Assembly (NCBI GenBank): GCA_964386865.1 | Contig: CAYLUN010000028.1 | Coordinates: forward strand, 1-62,265 | Direction of reading: 5' to 3' | Length of the DNA stretch: 62,265 nucleotides | Source: CAYLUN01 sp964386865 | Lineage (GTDB): Bacteria > Verrucomicrobiota > Kiritimatiellia > RFP12 > UBA1067 | Shown: positions 1 through 9,138 of the stretch, in pieces | Layout: the number at the start of each line of letters is the position of its first letter | Numbering within the stretch: the first letter of the stretch is position 1 | The notes under the pieces: generated by a model | The model's database searches: none | What the model saw: the letters and a program-made list of their open reading frames with translations, nothing else | Told to the model about the DNA's origin: nothing | Translations under genes and position numbers: made by a program

Positions 1-88
1 GCGACGAGCGTAACACGTCCAGGCAAGCGGAGCGGTTGAGCGCCCGGCGCGGAGGCGGGCCCCTGAGTAAAACTACCGCCAGAAGCCC

Positions 89-3000
89 CTACCTCATCTG
101 CAGAACCGAGCCCCTCGGCGGCGGCCAGGTGGTTTGCAGCAGGCCGGTGCCGGACAGGTACGCAGGAAGGTTGCCCGCGCCGTAGACGCCGATCTTCTGG
201 AGCGCGCCGTCGAGGTAGAGGGCGTGCACCGTGAGCGTGCCGTCGTAGTCGAGCTGGCAGGCGGCGCCAGTGACCAGGTAGACGTCGGCCGCCGGCGACA
301 GGCAGGCCGTGCCCGTCACCTGGAGCGTGCCGTTGCTCACGACGGTCGCGCCGGTGTAGGTGTTCGTTCCGGCGAGCGTGAGCGTGCCGGAGCCGGTCTT
401 GACCAGCGGCGCGCCGTTGTTGAACTCGCCGAGGTTCAGCAGCGTGCCGGACTGCGCGTTGAAGACCCGCACCGTCTGAGAGCCGAGGCCAATGGCATGG
501 CCGGCCATGTCCAGCGTGCCGCCGTTGAGCGTGATTGTGCTGGTGCAGTTGCTGGGGCCGCTGCGGATATCGGCGTTGCACTGGAAGGTGCCGCCGAGCA
601 GGTTGATCGTGCCGCTGGCGGTGCCCCAGCCGGTCTGCGATGCGAGCGTGCAAAGGCCGCCCTCGGTGACGGTGAAGACGCCGCCGCTAACCGTCAGCGT
701 GGCGGCAGCCGCGCCTGTGCTGAACCCGCTCTTAGCCGCGAAATCGAGGTTGGTCGCGGAGAAGGTTCCGGCGTCGAAATAGAGGTTGCCGGTGGAGCCG
801 CTCGTGAAGGTGATCGTTCCATCCTCTTTGCCGAGCGCCACCGTGCCGGCCGCGACGTCGGCGACATGGCCGCGGAGATCGAGGTTGCCGACAATCGAAT
901 AGCCGGTGCCGGTGCCGGTCTTGCCGCCGATGAGGAATTCGGTCGTCGCGCGCGTCCTGCCGCCGATGGTCACGGTGCCGGGGCTGCCGGCGGCCTGCGA
1001 AGCGAACTTGAGCGTGCCGCCCGCCTTGGAGCAGCCGATATTGATCGTGTTTACGGCCAGCGCGTTGACGCCCGCGCCGAGGGTGACCGTGCCGCTGTTG
1101 CCGGTTTGCGCGCCGGGATTGCCACTGTTGGAGTGGCCGATCTGCAGCGTCGTGGCGACGAGGCTGTTGCTGGCGCTGGCGAGCGTCAGCGTTCCCAGGC
1201 ACGTCGAGCCGAAGCCGACGCGGATTTCGTTAACCGGGGTTTCGCTACTGCCGAACGTCGCGCTGGCGAGCCCGGAGAGGTCGAGCGTGCCGGAGCCGGT
1301 GTAGTACTGGTTGGCCGGGGCGCGGCCGATCGTGACGTTCGCTGCGGCCTGGGCGACCACGAGCGCGCCGGCGCCCGCCATCCGGCAATTCGCCGCATTG
1401 TTGGTTCCCGTATCCATGCCGACTGTGAGGCCGCCGGCCCCGTTCACGGTCAGCGTCTGGTTGGCGCCGAGGGTGACGGTGTTCAGCCAGTTGATGTTCG
1501 TGCTGGCGACCACCAGGCTGGGGACGGTCTGGCTAAAGCTGTTCAGGGTGAGGTTGCCCGCGCCGTTGGTGCCGCCGAGGACGAGGGTGCCGCTCACGGG
1601 CAGGGTGTCGGCCGCGCCGAGGACGAGGGTGCCGCCGCCGTTGACGAGGGTGCCGCCGCTGTGGGTGTTCGCGCCGGTGAGGGTCAGGACGCCTTTGCTC
1701 TGAAGCAGCGCCAGCCGGCCGCCGCCTGCGCCGTCGCCGAGCGCGCCGCTGAAGACGCAGCCTGCGGCGGAGGCGGCGGTGCCCTGGGTCAGCACGTTGG
1801 TCGCGCCGGCCAAGGCCGTACCGGCGATGGGGCCGCTGAGGGTCGCGCTGGCGGTGTCGCTGGCGATCGTGGTGTCGCCCAGCAGCGTGATCGGGCCGGC
1901 GAGCGTGCCTGCGCCGGTGCCGAGGCGGATGGCGCCGCGGCCCTCCGCGTTACCGGCACCCCTGACCGACAGGCTGCCGAACGTGGCGGCCGCGTTGCCG
2001 ATGGTCAGCGTGTTGCCGGCGTCGATTTGCACGGCGGCGGCAGGGGCGTAAACCCCGCTCGCGTCCAGCTTGTCTCCGGTCGCGCCGCTGTCGCTGGCCA
2101 CGTGCACCGTGCCGGCGAAACCCGACAGTCCGGGCAAGGCGGTGGCGCGGGGCGTCGCATTCGCCGCGAGGCTGAGCTTCAGCACGCCGGTGCCGGTGAC
2201 CGCGTTCGCTTTCGAAACCGTGGCGGCCGCGGTGTTGACGTTGTCCAAGACCAGCGTGGCGCCGGTGCCGAGCGCGGCCGGGCCGGTGCCGAGCGTGCTC
2301 TGGGTGGTGCTCACCGTCGCATACACGGTGCCGCCGTTGCTGTCGAGCGTGGTGCCGCCGCTGTAGGTGTTCGGGCCTGAAAGGGTCAGCGTGCCCGCGC
2401 CGCGCTTGGTCAGCGCGGCCTCGCCGGCGAGCGCGCCAGGCCCGGCCAGGGTGTAGTTCTTGACCGGATTGTCGACGAGCACATGGCCCGGGCTGACCGT
2501 GGCGGGGAGCGTGACGGTGAACGGCCCTGTGCCGCTCGAGGCGTCGTCGAAGCGTACGGCGTCGCCGTCGAGGTACTTCAGGCCGCCGGACCAGTTGGCG
2601 GTCGTGTCGATGTCCCAATCCCCGGTGTCGCCGGCCCATACGAGGGCCGGATTGGCGGTGGTGACGTTCAGGTCGATGGTGCCTGCGCCCGCGTTGCTGG
2701 AGAGGGTGGCGACGCCGCCGTTCGGCAGCGTGACGGCACCCAAGGTGCCTGCGGTCAGCGTGCCGGTGCAGTGGAAGAGCGGATAGGAGCCGACGGCGAA
2801 CACGCCGCTGGCGATCGACACGTTCAGCGTGCCGCTGTTGACGAGGTCGCCGTTGATTTGCACCGGAGCGGTGGCGGAGCTAGGCGTCACCGCATAGAAA
2901 TTGAACTCGGCCGAGGTGGTGCCGCTGCCCAGCGTCAGCGTTTTGCAGCTCCACTGGCCGTCGCTGGCGTGTACGCGCACGCCGAGCGTCGTGCCGGACG

Positions 3001-5806
3001 AGAGGGCCACGTCGCTGTTGGCGAGGGCGCCGCCCGTCACCACGGCGAGCTTGCCGGCCGTTACGGCGGTCGCGCCGGCCGAGGTGCTGGCGCCGGTGAG
3101 GGTCAGCGTGCCCGCGCCGGACTTGGTCAGCGTGCCGGTGCCGCTGAGGACGCCGCTGAGAAGCTGGTTCGCGCCGCTCGCGCAGACGAGCGCGCCGTTG
3201 TTCGTGATGGCGGCGGCGTAGGCGCCGCCGCCCAGCGTGCCGGTGCCGCCGAGGGCCAGCGTGCCGCCGTTGACCGTGAGCGGCCCGGTGAAGGTGTTCG
3301 TGCCGGTGAGGGTCAACGTGCCCGCGCCGTTTTTAGTGAGCGAGTCGGTGGTCGCGAGGACGCCGTGCAGCAGCGCCTGGGCGACGGTGATATCGAAGCC
3401 GTCGGTATCGAGCACGGCGCCGCCGTCTTTCACGTTGGCGGCCGTCAGGCCCTGCAGGAAGGCGGGGCTGCTGGCCGTGGGCTTGAGCGTGCCGCCGTTG
3501 AAGTTGAAGGTGCTGGTGTTGGTCGCCGAGCCGGTGGCGACGCCGCCGGCGACGGAGCCGGCGCTGAGGGTGCCGCCGTTGAGGTCGACCGTTCCGCTGT
3601 GGGTGTTGTCCGAGGCGCTCTTGGCGAGCAGGAGCGAGCCCACCGTGGCGGCGCCCCCGTTCTGAGTGTACTGTCCGCTGGAGGCGGCGCCGGTGCTGAA
3701 GTCGGCCACCACCAGCGAGCCGGCCGTCAGGACGCCCGTGCCGCTGAGCGTCACGATGGCCGGCAAGCCGCCGCGCTGGGCGGCGTTGAGCGCGCCGGCC
3801 ACGGCCAGGGTGCCGCCGCTGAGGTTGAGGACGCTCAGGCTGTTGGCCGATATCGACATGTTGATGTTTCCGGTCACGTTGATCGTGCCCGAGGTCTGGC
3901 TGAGCGTGCCGTTGGCGCTCGTCTGGCCGATCGTGACGTTCGAGAATCGGCTGGCGGCGCCGCTGGCGTAGTACAGCGTGCCCGACGTGTTGCTGGCGCC
4001 CACGACGAGCGCGTAGGCGCCGGCGCTGCCGAGGCTGCCCGCGCCGGTCACCAGCAGGGTGCCGCCGCCCTGGACCGTGGTGTTGCCGAGGTAGGTGTTC
4101 GCCGCGGTGAGTTCCAGCGTGCCTTGGCCGGTCTTGCTCAGGTGGCCGTTGTTAAAACCCGAGAGCACGCCGCTCAGGCGCGCGTCGATGGCGGCGGCGC
4201 CGTCCTCCACCTGGACGATGCGCGTGGTGTTCGTGCCGAGGTCGAGGGGATTTTTCAGATCCACGGTATGGGTCGCAGTGGGGGCACCAAGGATCAGCAC
4301 CCGCGCGTTGAGCCCGGTGTTGGCCGCGGCCCAGTAGATCATGGACGGCGAGGCGTTTCCGCCGAGGTTCACGGCGCGGTCGGCGCTGTAGGCGGCCCAG
4401 CCGCCGTTGCCGGCGAAGGTGGCGGCGGAGGGCGTGGTCGCCGACCCCAGGCTGCGGGTGAAGTCGCCCGCGCCCAGGCCGAGGACGCCGCCGTAGAAAA
4501 TGAGGGCGCTCGTGCCGCCCGCAGCCCCGATTCCGCCGGGCAGGGCGTCCGCGTGGTCGAGCTGGAGCACGCCGGCGTAGAGCGCGGTCGCGCCGGAATA
4601 GGTGTTCGCGACGGGGAGGTACAGGGTGTTGAAGCCGAGTTTCGCGAGCCCTCGGGTGCCCGACTTGGGGGTACTGTACGTAAAGGCGCCCCCCGTCGTG
4701 TCGATGCCGACACGGGCGGTTGCGTTCATGGATACGCCGGCGAAGGTGTTGGCGAACAGGGCGTCAAGGTCGGCCGGGCCGAACGCGCCGGGGCCGCTGA
4801 CGCCGAGTCCGAGCGTGGCGTCGGCCGCCACGGTGGTCGTGCCCGTGCTGGGCTGGGAGGCCCTGTTCAGGAAGCTCAGCGCGCCCGCGCTGACGGTCGT
4901 GCCGCCGCTGTAGGAGTTCGTGCCGGAGAGGGCCAGCACGCCGGCCGAGCCCGCTTTGGTGAGGTTCGTTGCCACACCGTTCGCGATGTTGCCGCCAAGC
5001 GTCAGGGTGTTGGCGCTGACGGTGACCGTGCGGCTGCCCGCCGCGGAGCCGAGGGAGACGGGGCCGGCGCCGAGGTTCAGGTTCTGCGTGCCGGTGAAGG
5101 TGAAGTTGCCGTTCAGGGCCACGGGGTTCTTGTTGGCGACGGCCAGGTTGGCGATGGAGCAGTCCAGCGTCGTTCCGCCTTCCAGCGTGAACGTGCTCGC
5201 CGCAGAGCCCAGCGCGGCGGCGTTGCCCACAATGATTTTGCCGACGTTGAGATTCACGCCGCCGGAGAAGAGGTTCGCGCCGTTCAAGGCCAGCGTGCCG
5301 GTGCCGACCTTGGTGACGCTCTTGCCCGCCCCGCTGATCGCTCCCGAGATCGTCACGGTGGAGCCGGACACGTTGGTGACGCTCAGGTTGTCCGCCAGAC
5401 CGATGGGCGCGGAAATGGTATCAGCGGCGGTCGTGGTGAGCTGCACCAGGCTCGCGCCGAGGCCGGCGTTGTTGAAACTCACGTTCCCGCCGCCGTTGGC
5501 CGCGAGCGTATACGCAGCGAACGGGGTGGTCGCGTCGCCAATGTTCAAGGTGCCGAGCAGCCGCGAGCCTCCGTCGATGGTCACCGTGCGCGCGGCTCCG
5601 ATGTTGTAGGTCAGGCTCACGACGTCGCCGGTGGCGGTGCCGGGAACGGCGGCGGGGCTCCATTTACTGGTGTCGCTCCAATTCCCGCCCGCGTCAACGT
5701 TCCAGTTGCCGTTGGCGGCAAAGGCGACGGAGTGGACGAGGACAACCGCTGCCACAAGCAGGGACAGGACATGTGCATGCGGGATAACGGGTTTCTTGCT
5801 TCTCAT
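89..5806 (-). CDS. Secreted autotransporter-associated beta-strand repeat (PATR) protein
   Basis: A 1905-residue secreted protein. The N-terminus has a signal peptide (basic MRSKK, then a hydrophobic stretch ending VHSVAFA). A motif near residues 30-55 (GNWNVDAGGNWSDTSKWSPA) is typical of the first beta-strand repeat in these proteins. The rest is dominated by repeats of the kind 'LTKxGxGTLTLTGxNTYxGxTxVxxGTL', at least ten copies, which fold as a right-handed beta-helix passenger. No C-terminal autotransporter barrel or PEP-CTERM sorting tail is visible. The protein stops shortly after the last SGTGLLQ strand with an unusual WPPPRGSVLQMR tail. The ATG is chosen because AAGGAG lies about 7 bases upstream. 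Substrate or adhesive target is unknown. Family assignment is firm; function (surface or extracellular fibre/adhesin or polysaccharide-associated protein) is inference. Confidence 0.9.
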   Translation of the reverse strand: MRSKKPVIPHAHVLSLLVAAVVLVHSVAFAANGNWNVDAGGNWSDTSKWSPAAVPGTATGDVVSLTYNIGAARTVTIDGGSRLLGTLNIGDATTPFAAYTLAANGGGNVSFNNAGLGASLVQLTTTAADTISAPIGLADNLSVTNVSGSTVTISGAISGAGKSVTKVGTGTLALNGANLFSGGVNLNVGKIIVGNAAALGSAASTFTLEGGTTLDCSIANLAVANKNPVALNGNFTFTGTQNLNLGAGPVSLGSAAGSRTVTVSANTLTLGGNIANGVATNLTKAGSAGVLALSGTNSYSGGTTVSAGALSFLNRASQPSTGTTTVAADATLGLGVSGPGAFGPADLDALFANTFAGVSMNATARVGIDTTGGAFTYSTPKSGTRGLAKLGFNTLYLPVANTYSGATALYAGVLQLDHADALPGGIGAAGGTSALIFYGGVLGLGAGDFTRSLGSATTPSAATFAGNGGWAAYSADRAVNLGGNASPSMIYWAAANTGLNARVLILGAPTATHTVDLKNPLDLGTNTTRIVQVEDGAAAIDARLSGVLSGFNNGHLSKTGQGTLELTAANTYLGNTTVQGGGTLLVTGAGSLGSAGAYALVVGASNTSGTLYYASGAASRFSNVTIGQTSANGTLSQTSGTINVTGNINMSISANSLSVLNLSGGTLAVAGALNAAQRGGLPAIVTLSGTGVLTAGSLVVADFSTGAASSGQYTQNGGAATVGSLLLAKSASDNTHSGTVDLNGGTLSAGSVAGGVATGSATNTSTFNFNGGTLKPTASSPAFLQGLTAANVKDGGAVLDTDGFDITVAQALLHGVLATTDSLTKNGAGTLTLTGTNTFTGPLTVNGGTLALGGTGTLGGGAYAAAITNNGALVCASGANQLLSGVLSGTGTLTKSGAGTLTLTGASTSAGATAVTAGKLAVVTGGALANSDVALSSGTTLGVRVHASDGQWSCKTLTLGSGTTSAEFNFYAVTPSSATAPVQINGDLVNSGTLNVSIASGVFAVGSYPLFHCTGTLTAGTLGAVTLPNGGVATLSSNAGAGTIDLNVTTANPALVWAGDTGDWDIDTTANWSGGLKYLDGDAVRFDDASSGTGPFTVTLPATVSPGHVLVDNPVKNYTLAGPGALAGEAALTKRGAGTLTLSGPNTYSGGTTLDSNGGTVYATVSTTQSTLGTGPAALGTGATLVLDNVNTAAATVSKANAVTGTGVLKLSLAANATPRATALPGLSGFAGTVHVASDSGATGDKLDASGVYAPAAAVQIDAGNTLTIGNAAATFGSLSVRGAGNAEGRGAIRLGTGAGTLAGPITLLGDTTIASDTASATLSGPIAGTALAGATNVLTQGTAASAAGCVFSGALGDGAGGGRLALLQSKGVLTLTGANTHSGGTLVNGGGTLVLGAADTLPVSGTLVLGGTNGAGNLTLNSFSQTVPSLVVASTNINWLNTVTLGANQTLTVNGAGGLTVGMDTGTNNAANCRMAGAGALVVAQAAANVTIGRAPANQYYTGSGTLDLSGLASATFGSSETPVNEIRVGFGSTCLGTLTLASASNSLVATTLQIGHSNSGNPGAQTGNSGTVTLGAGVNALAVNTINIGCSKAGGTLKFASQAAGSPGTVTIGGRTRATTEFLIGGKTGTGTGYSIVGNLDLRGHVADVAAGTVALGKEDGTITFTSGSTGNLYFDAGTFSATNLDFAAKSGFSTGAAAATLTVSGGVFTVTEGGLCTLASQTGWGTASGTINLLGGTFQCNADIRSGPSNCTSTITLNGGTLDMAGHAIGLGSQTVRVFNAQSGTLLNLGEFNNGAPLVKTGSGTLTLAGTNTYTGATVVSNGTLQVTGTACLSPAADVYLVTGAACQLDYDGTLTVHALYLDGALQKIGVYGAGNLPAYLSGTGLLQTTWPPPRGSVLQMR

Positions 5807-5867
5807 GACGCACTCCTTACCTTGGGGGCAACCCTTAATACGTGACCTTCAAGCACTCTTGACTTTC

Positions 5868-5897
5868 ATTATGCCGTGTTCAGAGGTGTACGTGCAA
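5868..5897 (-). promoter_or_regulatory. Candidate sigma-70-type promoter of the PATR gene
   Basis: Reading the minus strand, TTGCAC (5897-5892) and CATAAT (5873-5868) are separated by 18 bases, about 55 bases before the PATR start codon. Both hexamers are close to consensus. This is a sequence match only. Confidence 0.45.
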
Positions 5898-5906
5898 GCG
5901 CTTTCG
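5893..5906. promoter_or_regulatory. Candidate LacI/GalR-family operator
   Basis: TGCAAGCGCTTTCG matches the LacI/GalR/CcpA-type consensus TGNAANCGNTTNCA except at the last base. It has the central CG and dyad symmetry expected. It overlaps the candidate -35 element of the PATR gene, a position where binding would repress. This suggests sugar-dependent control of the PATR protein. No regulator gene is present in the window. Confidence 0.4.
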
Positions 5907-5995
5907 CCCGCCGTGAGCGCCGGTTGTGCCGGCGCAAGCGACCGAATCGAGCGCGCCTCTCGGTAGACCGCTTGCTGATGGTAGTGCGGTTGATC

Positions 5996-6100
5996 GACTG
6001 GGAGCGGGGACGCCCTCGTCCCCGTGTATGCGTCGCCTGGCGCCCGTCAGCATCAGGGGCGAGGGCGCCCCTGTTCCCCGCGGGGGCTACTGACACGACG
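5996..6100. repeat. Dispersed GGGCGCCC-type hairpin repeat, copy 1
   Basis: The gap 5807-6196 between two divergent secreted-protein genes has no convincing gene. At 5996-6025 it holds a copy of a short repeat also found at 15101-15129 and 23121-23150: a conserved ACTGG(G/A)AG lead followed by a GC-rich hairpin with CGCCCTCG in the loop side. Further hairpin-forming sequence (GGGGCGAGGGCGCCCC) follows at about 6056-6072. Probably a REP-like intergenic element. Confidence 0.5.
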
Positions 6101-6196
6101 CTGGGCCCTGCGCCCTTGCCGTGCGACTATTGCACTTGTTGTACCAGCCGGTTTCTTGCTACTCTTTTTACTGACCGGAAGTGGAGTTTGGGTTAG

Positions 6197-9043
6197 ATGA
6201 AATATTGGCGCACTGGAGACTGGCGGGTATTCTGCTTCGGCCTTGTCGTCGCGACGGGCTCGGTGTCTGGGCAGAGCTACTACCCCACCTGGTCGAGTTA
6301 CATCGGTGGCGATTACGCTTCCGACGGCATCCACGCTGTGGCCGCAGACAGCACGACCAACACCTACGTCGCCGGGTTCCTCAACGGTTTGACCATCCGT
6401 AACCCTGCCAACCGAGGCGTCTCTCAGCCCCCCTACACCTATTCCTGCGGTGCGATAGACGGCTTCGTGGCCAAGATCAACAGCGCGGGCGGGCTGGCTT
6501 GGTACGTCTGCCTGGGCGACATGGGGAACGATCAGATCAACGGCTTGGCGGTTCACACGAGCGGCGTCGTATACGCCGCAGGGCTCCTGACCCGAACCGC
6601 CTCTGGAGACTCGGTCGGAACTGAGGCCCGGCTCACAGCCCTCTCCGCCACGACCGGCAGCAACCGGTGGACGTCGGCGGCCATCGGCAACACCGGAGGC
6701 ACGAACGGCTACAGCGCCGTGGCCGTCGACTCCAACGGCTACATCTACGCGGCAGGCTACACGACGGTCGCGAATCTCTCGAGTAACGTCCCCGGCTACC
6801 AGGTGGACGGCGTCACCTACGGCAAGGCGCTCAAAGGCAACACCGACGCGTTCGTCGCCAAGTACGCGCCGAACGGCACCCGGCTCTGGCTGCACTACCT
6901 CGGCGGCACCAACGCCGACGCCGCGACCTGCTGCGCGCTCGGCCCCGACGGCGCGGTCTACGTGGGCGGCGAGACGCGCTCCCCCGGCTGGGCCACCGTC
7001 GCCTCCGGCTCGCCCACCCCCTCGAATCCCGACGGCTTTGTCGTCAAGCTCTCCGCCTTCGGCACGAACGTCTGGTCGGCCTTCATCGGCGGCAGCGCGG
7101 CCGACGCGGTGAGCGCGCTCACCCGCGACCCCTCGTCGGCGGCCCTGTATCTCGGCGGAGGCACGGCCTCGGGCAACTTCGTCACGGGAGCCGCCTACCT
7201 CAACTCGCCGGCCGGCGGCACCGACGGCTTCGTGCTGCAGCTGACCGACCTCGGCTCGTCCTTCCAGACTAACTGGTGCCGCTTTGCGGGCGGAAGTGGC
7301 GCCGACCGCGTCAACGCGCTGGCCCTGCAGCCCGACGGCAAGCTCTCGGCCGGCGGCGCCACCGCCTCGAGCGCGTGGCTGCCCTCCGCCGACAACACCT
7401 ACCGCGGCGGCACCCAGGACGGCTTCCTCCTGCGCCTCACCTCTGGCGGCGCCCCGCTCTGGTCCTCCTACGTCGGCGGCGCCAAAGGCGACGAGGTGCG
7501 CGCGCTCGCCGCCCCGCCGGGCGCCCTGCTGGCCGGCGGCGTCACCTATTCGCCCGACAACGTCACAGACTGGGTCAGCGGCGGCTTCTGGCCGGACTGG
7601 ACCAAAGACACGGACTGGGATTTCGAGCCGAATTACGACGACGTGAACTTATCCTACGGCTTGGCGGCCAAGTGGACCACCGAGCAGGGCGACCCGCCCG
7701 ACATCACCGACCCGCCTGACGACCTGACGGTCAACGAAGGCGCGCCCGCCTCCTTCGCCGTCGCCGCCACGGGCTACACGCCGATGTTCTACCGCTGGTT
7801 CCGCAACGGCGCGCCCGTCACCGGAGGTTCGACGTCGAACAGCTATGCGATCGCGGCGGCGGGGCTCACGAATAACCAAGACGTTTACACCTGCCTGGTC
7901 TCCAACCTCTTCGGCACGGCCACCAGCCCGGGGGCGAGGCTGACCGTCATCTCGAACGCCACGCTGACCGTAACCCTTTCGCCCGCCGCCGCCGTGGCGC
8001 AGGGCGCGCGCTGGCGCCTCACGGGCGGCACCGCCTGGCTGGCCAGCGGCGGCAGCACCAACCTCGCGCCCGGCGCCTACGGCGTGACCTTCACCAACCT
8101 CACCGGCTGGCTGGCCCCCGCCGCCCTCACCAACCTCGTCCTCGGCGAAGGCCGAGCCTCGGCGACGTCGGGCGTCTATACGGCCGTCCTCCCCTCGGCC
8201 TCGCGCACCATTTCCGGAACCAACGTCTCGGTGACCGTGTGGGCGCCCGCGGGCCTCTCCACGTGGGCCCTCGTCGAGACGCTGCAAGCCGGCCTGACGC
8301 CCACCAATATCACGGCTGGCGGCGTCTGGAGCAGCGCCGCACGTACGCTGACCTTCACCGGCGCCGACGCGTACACGGGGACGGTTTCCTACACGGTTCT
8401 CTGCATCACCTCGGGCGTCTATTCGGTCAGCGGAACCGTCACGCCCCAGCCCGCCAACCAACCGGTCGCTGTGACCGGCCACACGCAGATCATCAAAGGC
8501 AACCTCATCCGCACGATCACCGGGACGCTGGTCACGATCACCATGTACCAACCGATCCCGACGTTCGTCTGGTCGGTGATCGAATATATCCCCGCAGGCC
8601 TGACTCCGACGAACGTGACGGGGCCCAATGCCTACTGGGATCCAGACTTAATGACCCTTGATTGGTACAAGAGAAGCGTCGGCCAGACGCTCACGTATCA
8701 AGTCACCGGCGCTCCGGGCACGTATACCCTGTCCGGCGAGGGACAAGTCACGGCCGCCGGTATCGAGCCCATCTTCGGCGACAGCGTCCTGGTAATAGCG
8801 GCGCCGGTGCCTGTCCCGCCGCCAGACATTCTCGCCTTCGCCCCGCTCGCGGGCACGAACGCCTGCTCGCTGAGCTTCACCTCGGTCGTGAACCAGGCCT
8901 ACGCGATCCTCACGAACGCCGCGCCCGCGGTGACGAACGGCTGGGCGACGTGTCTGCCGGTGACCGGCGCGGCGGGTGTGACCGAGCGCACCGTGCCCGC
9001 GACGGCGCCGCGCCTCTTCTACCGCGTGCGGGTGACGCAATAG
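6197..9043 (+). CDS. Secreted SBBP-type beta-propeller protein with Ig-like domain
   Basis: 948 residues. A short hydrophobic N-terminal segment (CFGLVVATGSVSG) looks like a signal peptide and is followed directly by propeller repeats. Residues about 25-470 carry repeats of the form 'YVAG...DGFVAKxxxxGxxxWxxYxGGxxxDxxxAxA', the SBBP (beta-propeller repeat) signature. Residues about 500-585 form an Ig-like domain (PPDDLTVNEGAPASFAVAATG...YTCLVSN). A PEGA-like stretch follows. Then comes a duplicated module beginning SASRTISGTNVSVTVWAP and repeated about 85 residues later as RTITGTLVTITMYQP. The tail ends RLFYRVRVTQ, the usual ending of large secreted proteins in this lineage. GGAG lies about 10 bases before the ATG. 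No catalytic residues are recognised; role probably carbohydrate or protein binding outside the cell. Confidence 0.85.
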   Translation: MKYWRTGDWRVFCFGLVVATGSVSGQSYYPTWSSYIGGDYASDGIHAVAADSTTNTYVAGFLNGLTIRNPANRGVSQPPYTYSCGAIDGFVAKINSAGGLAWYVCLGDMGNDQINGLAVHTSGVVYAAGLLTRTASGDSVGTEARLTALSATTGSNRWTSAAIGNTGGTNGYSAVAVDSNGYIYAAGYTTVANLSSNVPGYQVDGVTYGKALKGNTDAFVAKYAPNGTRLWLHYLGGTNADAATCCALGPDGAVYVGGETRSPGWATVASGSPTPSNPDGFVVKLSAFGTNVWSAFIGGSAADAVSALTRDPSSAALYLGGGTASGNFVTGAAYLNSPAGGTDGFVLQLTDLGSSFQTNWCRFAGGSGADRVNALALQPDGKLSAGGATASSAWLPSADNTYRGGTQDGFLLRLTSGGAPLWSSYVGGAKGDEVRALAAPPGALLAGGVTYSPDNVTDWVSGGFWPDWTKDTDWDFEPNYDDVNLSYGLAAKWTTEQGDPPDITDPPDDLTVNEGAPASFAVAATGYTPMFYRWFRNGAPVTGGSTSNSYAIAAAGLTNNQDVYTCLVSNLFGTATSPGARLTVISNATLTVTLSPAAAVAQGARWRLTGGTAWLASGGSTNLAPGAYGVTFTNLTGWLAPAALTNLVLGEGRASATSGVYTAVLPSASRTISGTNVSVTVWAPAGLSTWALVETLQAGLTPTNITAGGVWSSAARTLTFTGADAYTGTVSYTVLCITSGVYSVSGTVTPQPANQPVAVTGHTQIIKGNLIRTITGTLVTITMYQPIPTFVWSVIEYIPAGLTPTNVTGPNAYWDPDLMTLDWYKRSVGQTLTYQVTGAPGTYTLSGEGQVTAAGIEPIFGDSVLVIAAPVPVPPPDILAFAPLAGTNACSLSFTSVVNQAYAILTNAAPAVTNGWATCLPVTGAAGVTERTVPATAPRLFYRVRVTQ

Positions 9044-9138
9044 GCTGTTAGGCTGAAGGCTGTTAGCCTATTCGGGTGAGACCCGTGCTGCGACTCGTTT
9101 TCTTGTCGAGCGAACAGCCTAATAGCCTACAGCCTAAA
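9041..9138. terminator. Inverted array of GGCTGTTA-type repeats between convergent genes
   Basis: Left block 9041-9070 contains three GGCTG units (TAGGCTGTTAGGCTGAAGGC followed by TGTTAGCCTA). The right block 9112-9138 contains the complementary units (AACAGCCTAATAGCCTACAG). The two blocks can pair into a long imperfect stem, and a small hairpin (CGGGTgagACCCG) sits in the loop. It lies exactly where two genes converge and overlaps the stop of the downstream one, so a bidirectional terminator is the likeliest role. Confidence 0.5.

Noticed and set aside
134..2380. Long plus-strand open frame (748 codons) opposite the PATR gene
   Set aside because: It is an antisense shadow of the repeat-rich, high-GC PATR gene: Arg/Ala/Gly-rich composition, no signal or domain, no ribosome binding site.
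2483..5845. 1120-codon plus-strand open frame opposite the PATR gene
   Set aside because: Same reason; the repeats and GC-rich third positions keep the opposite strand open.
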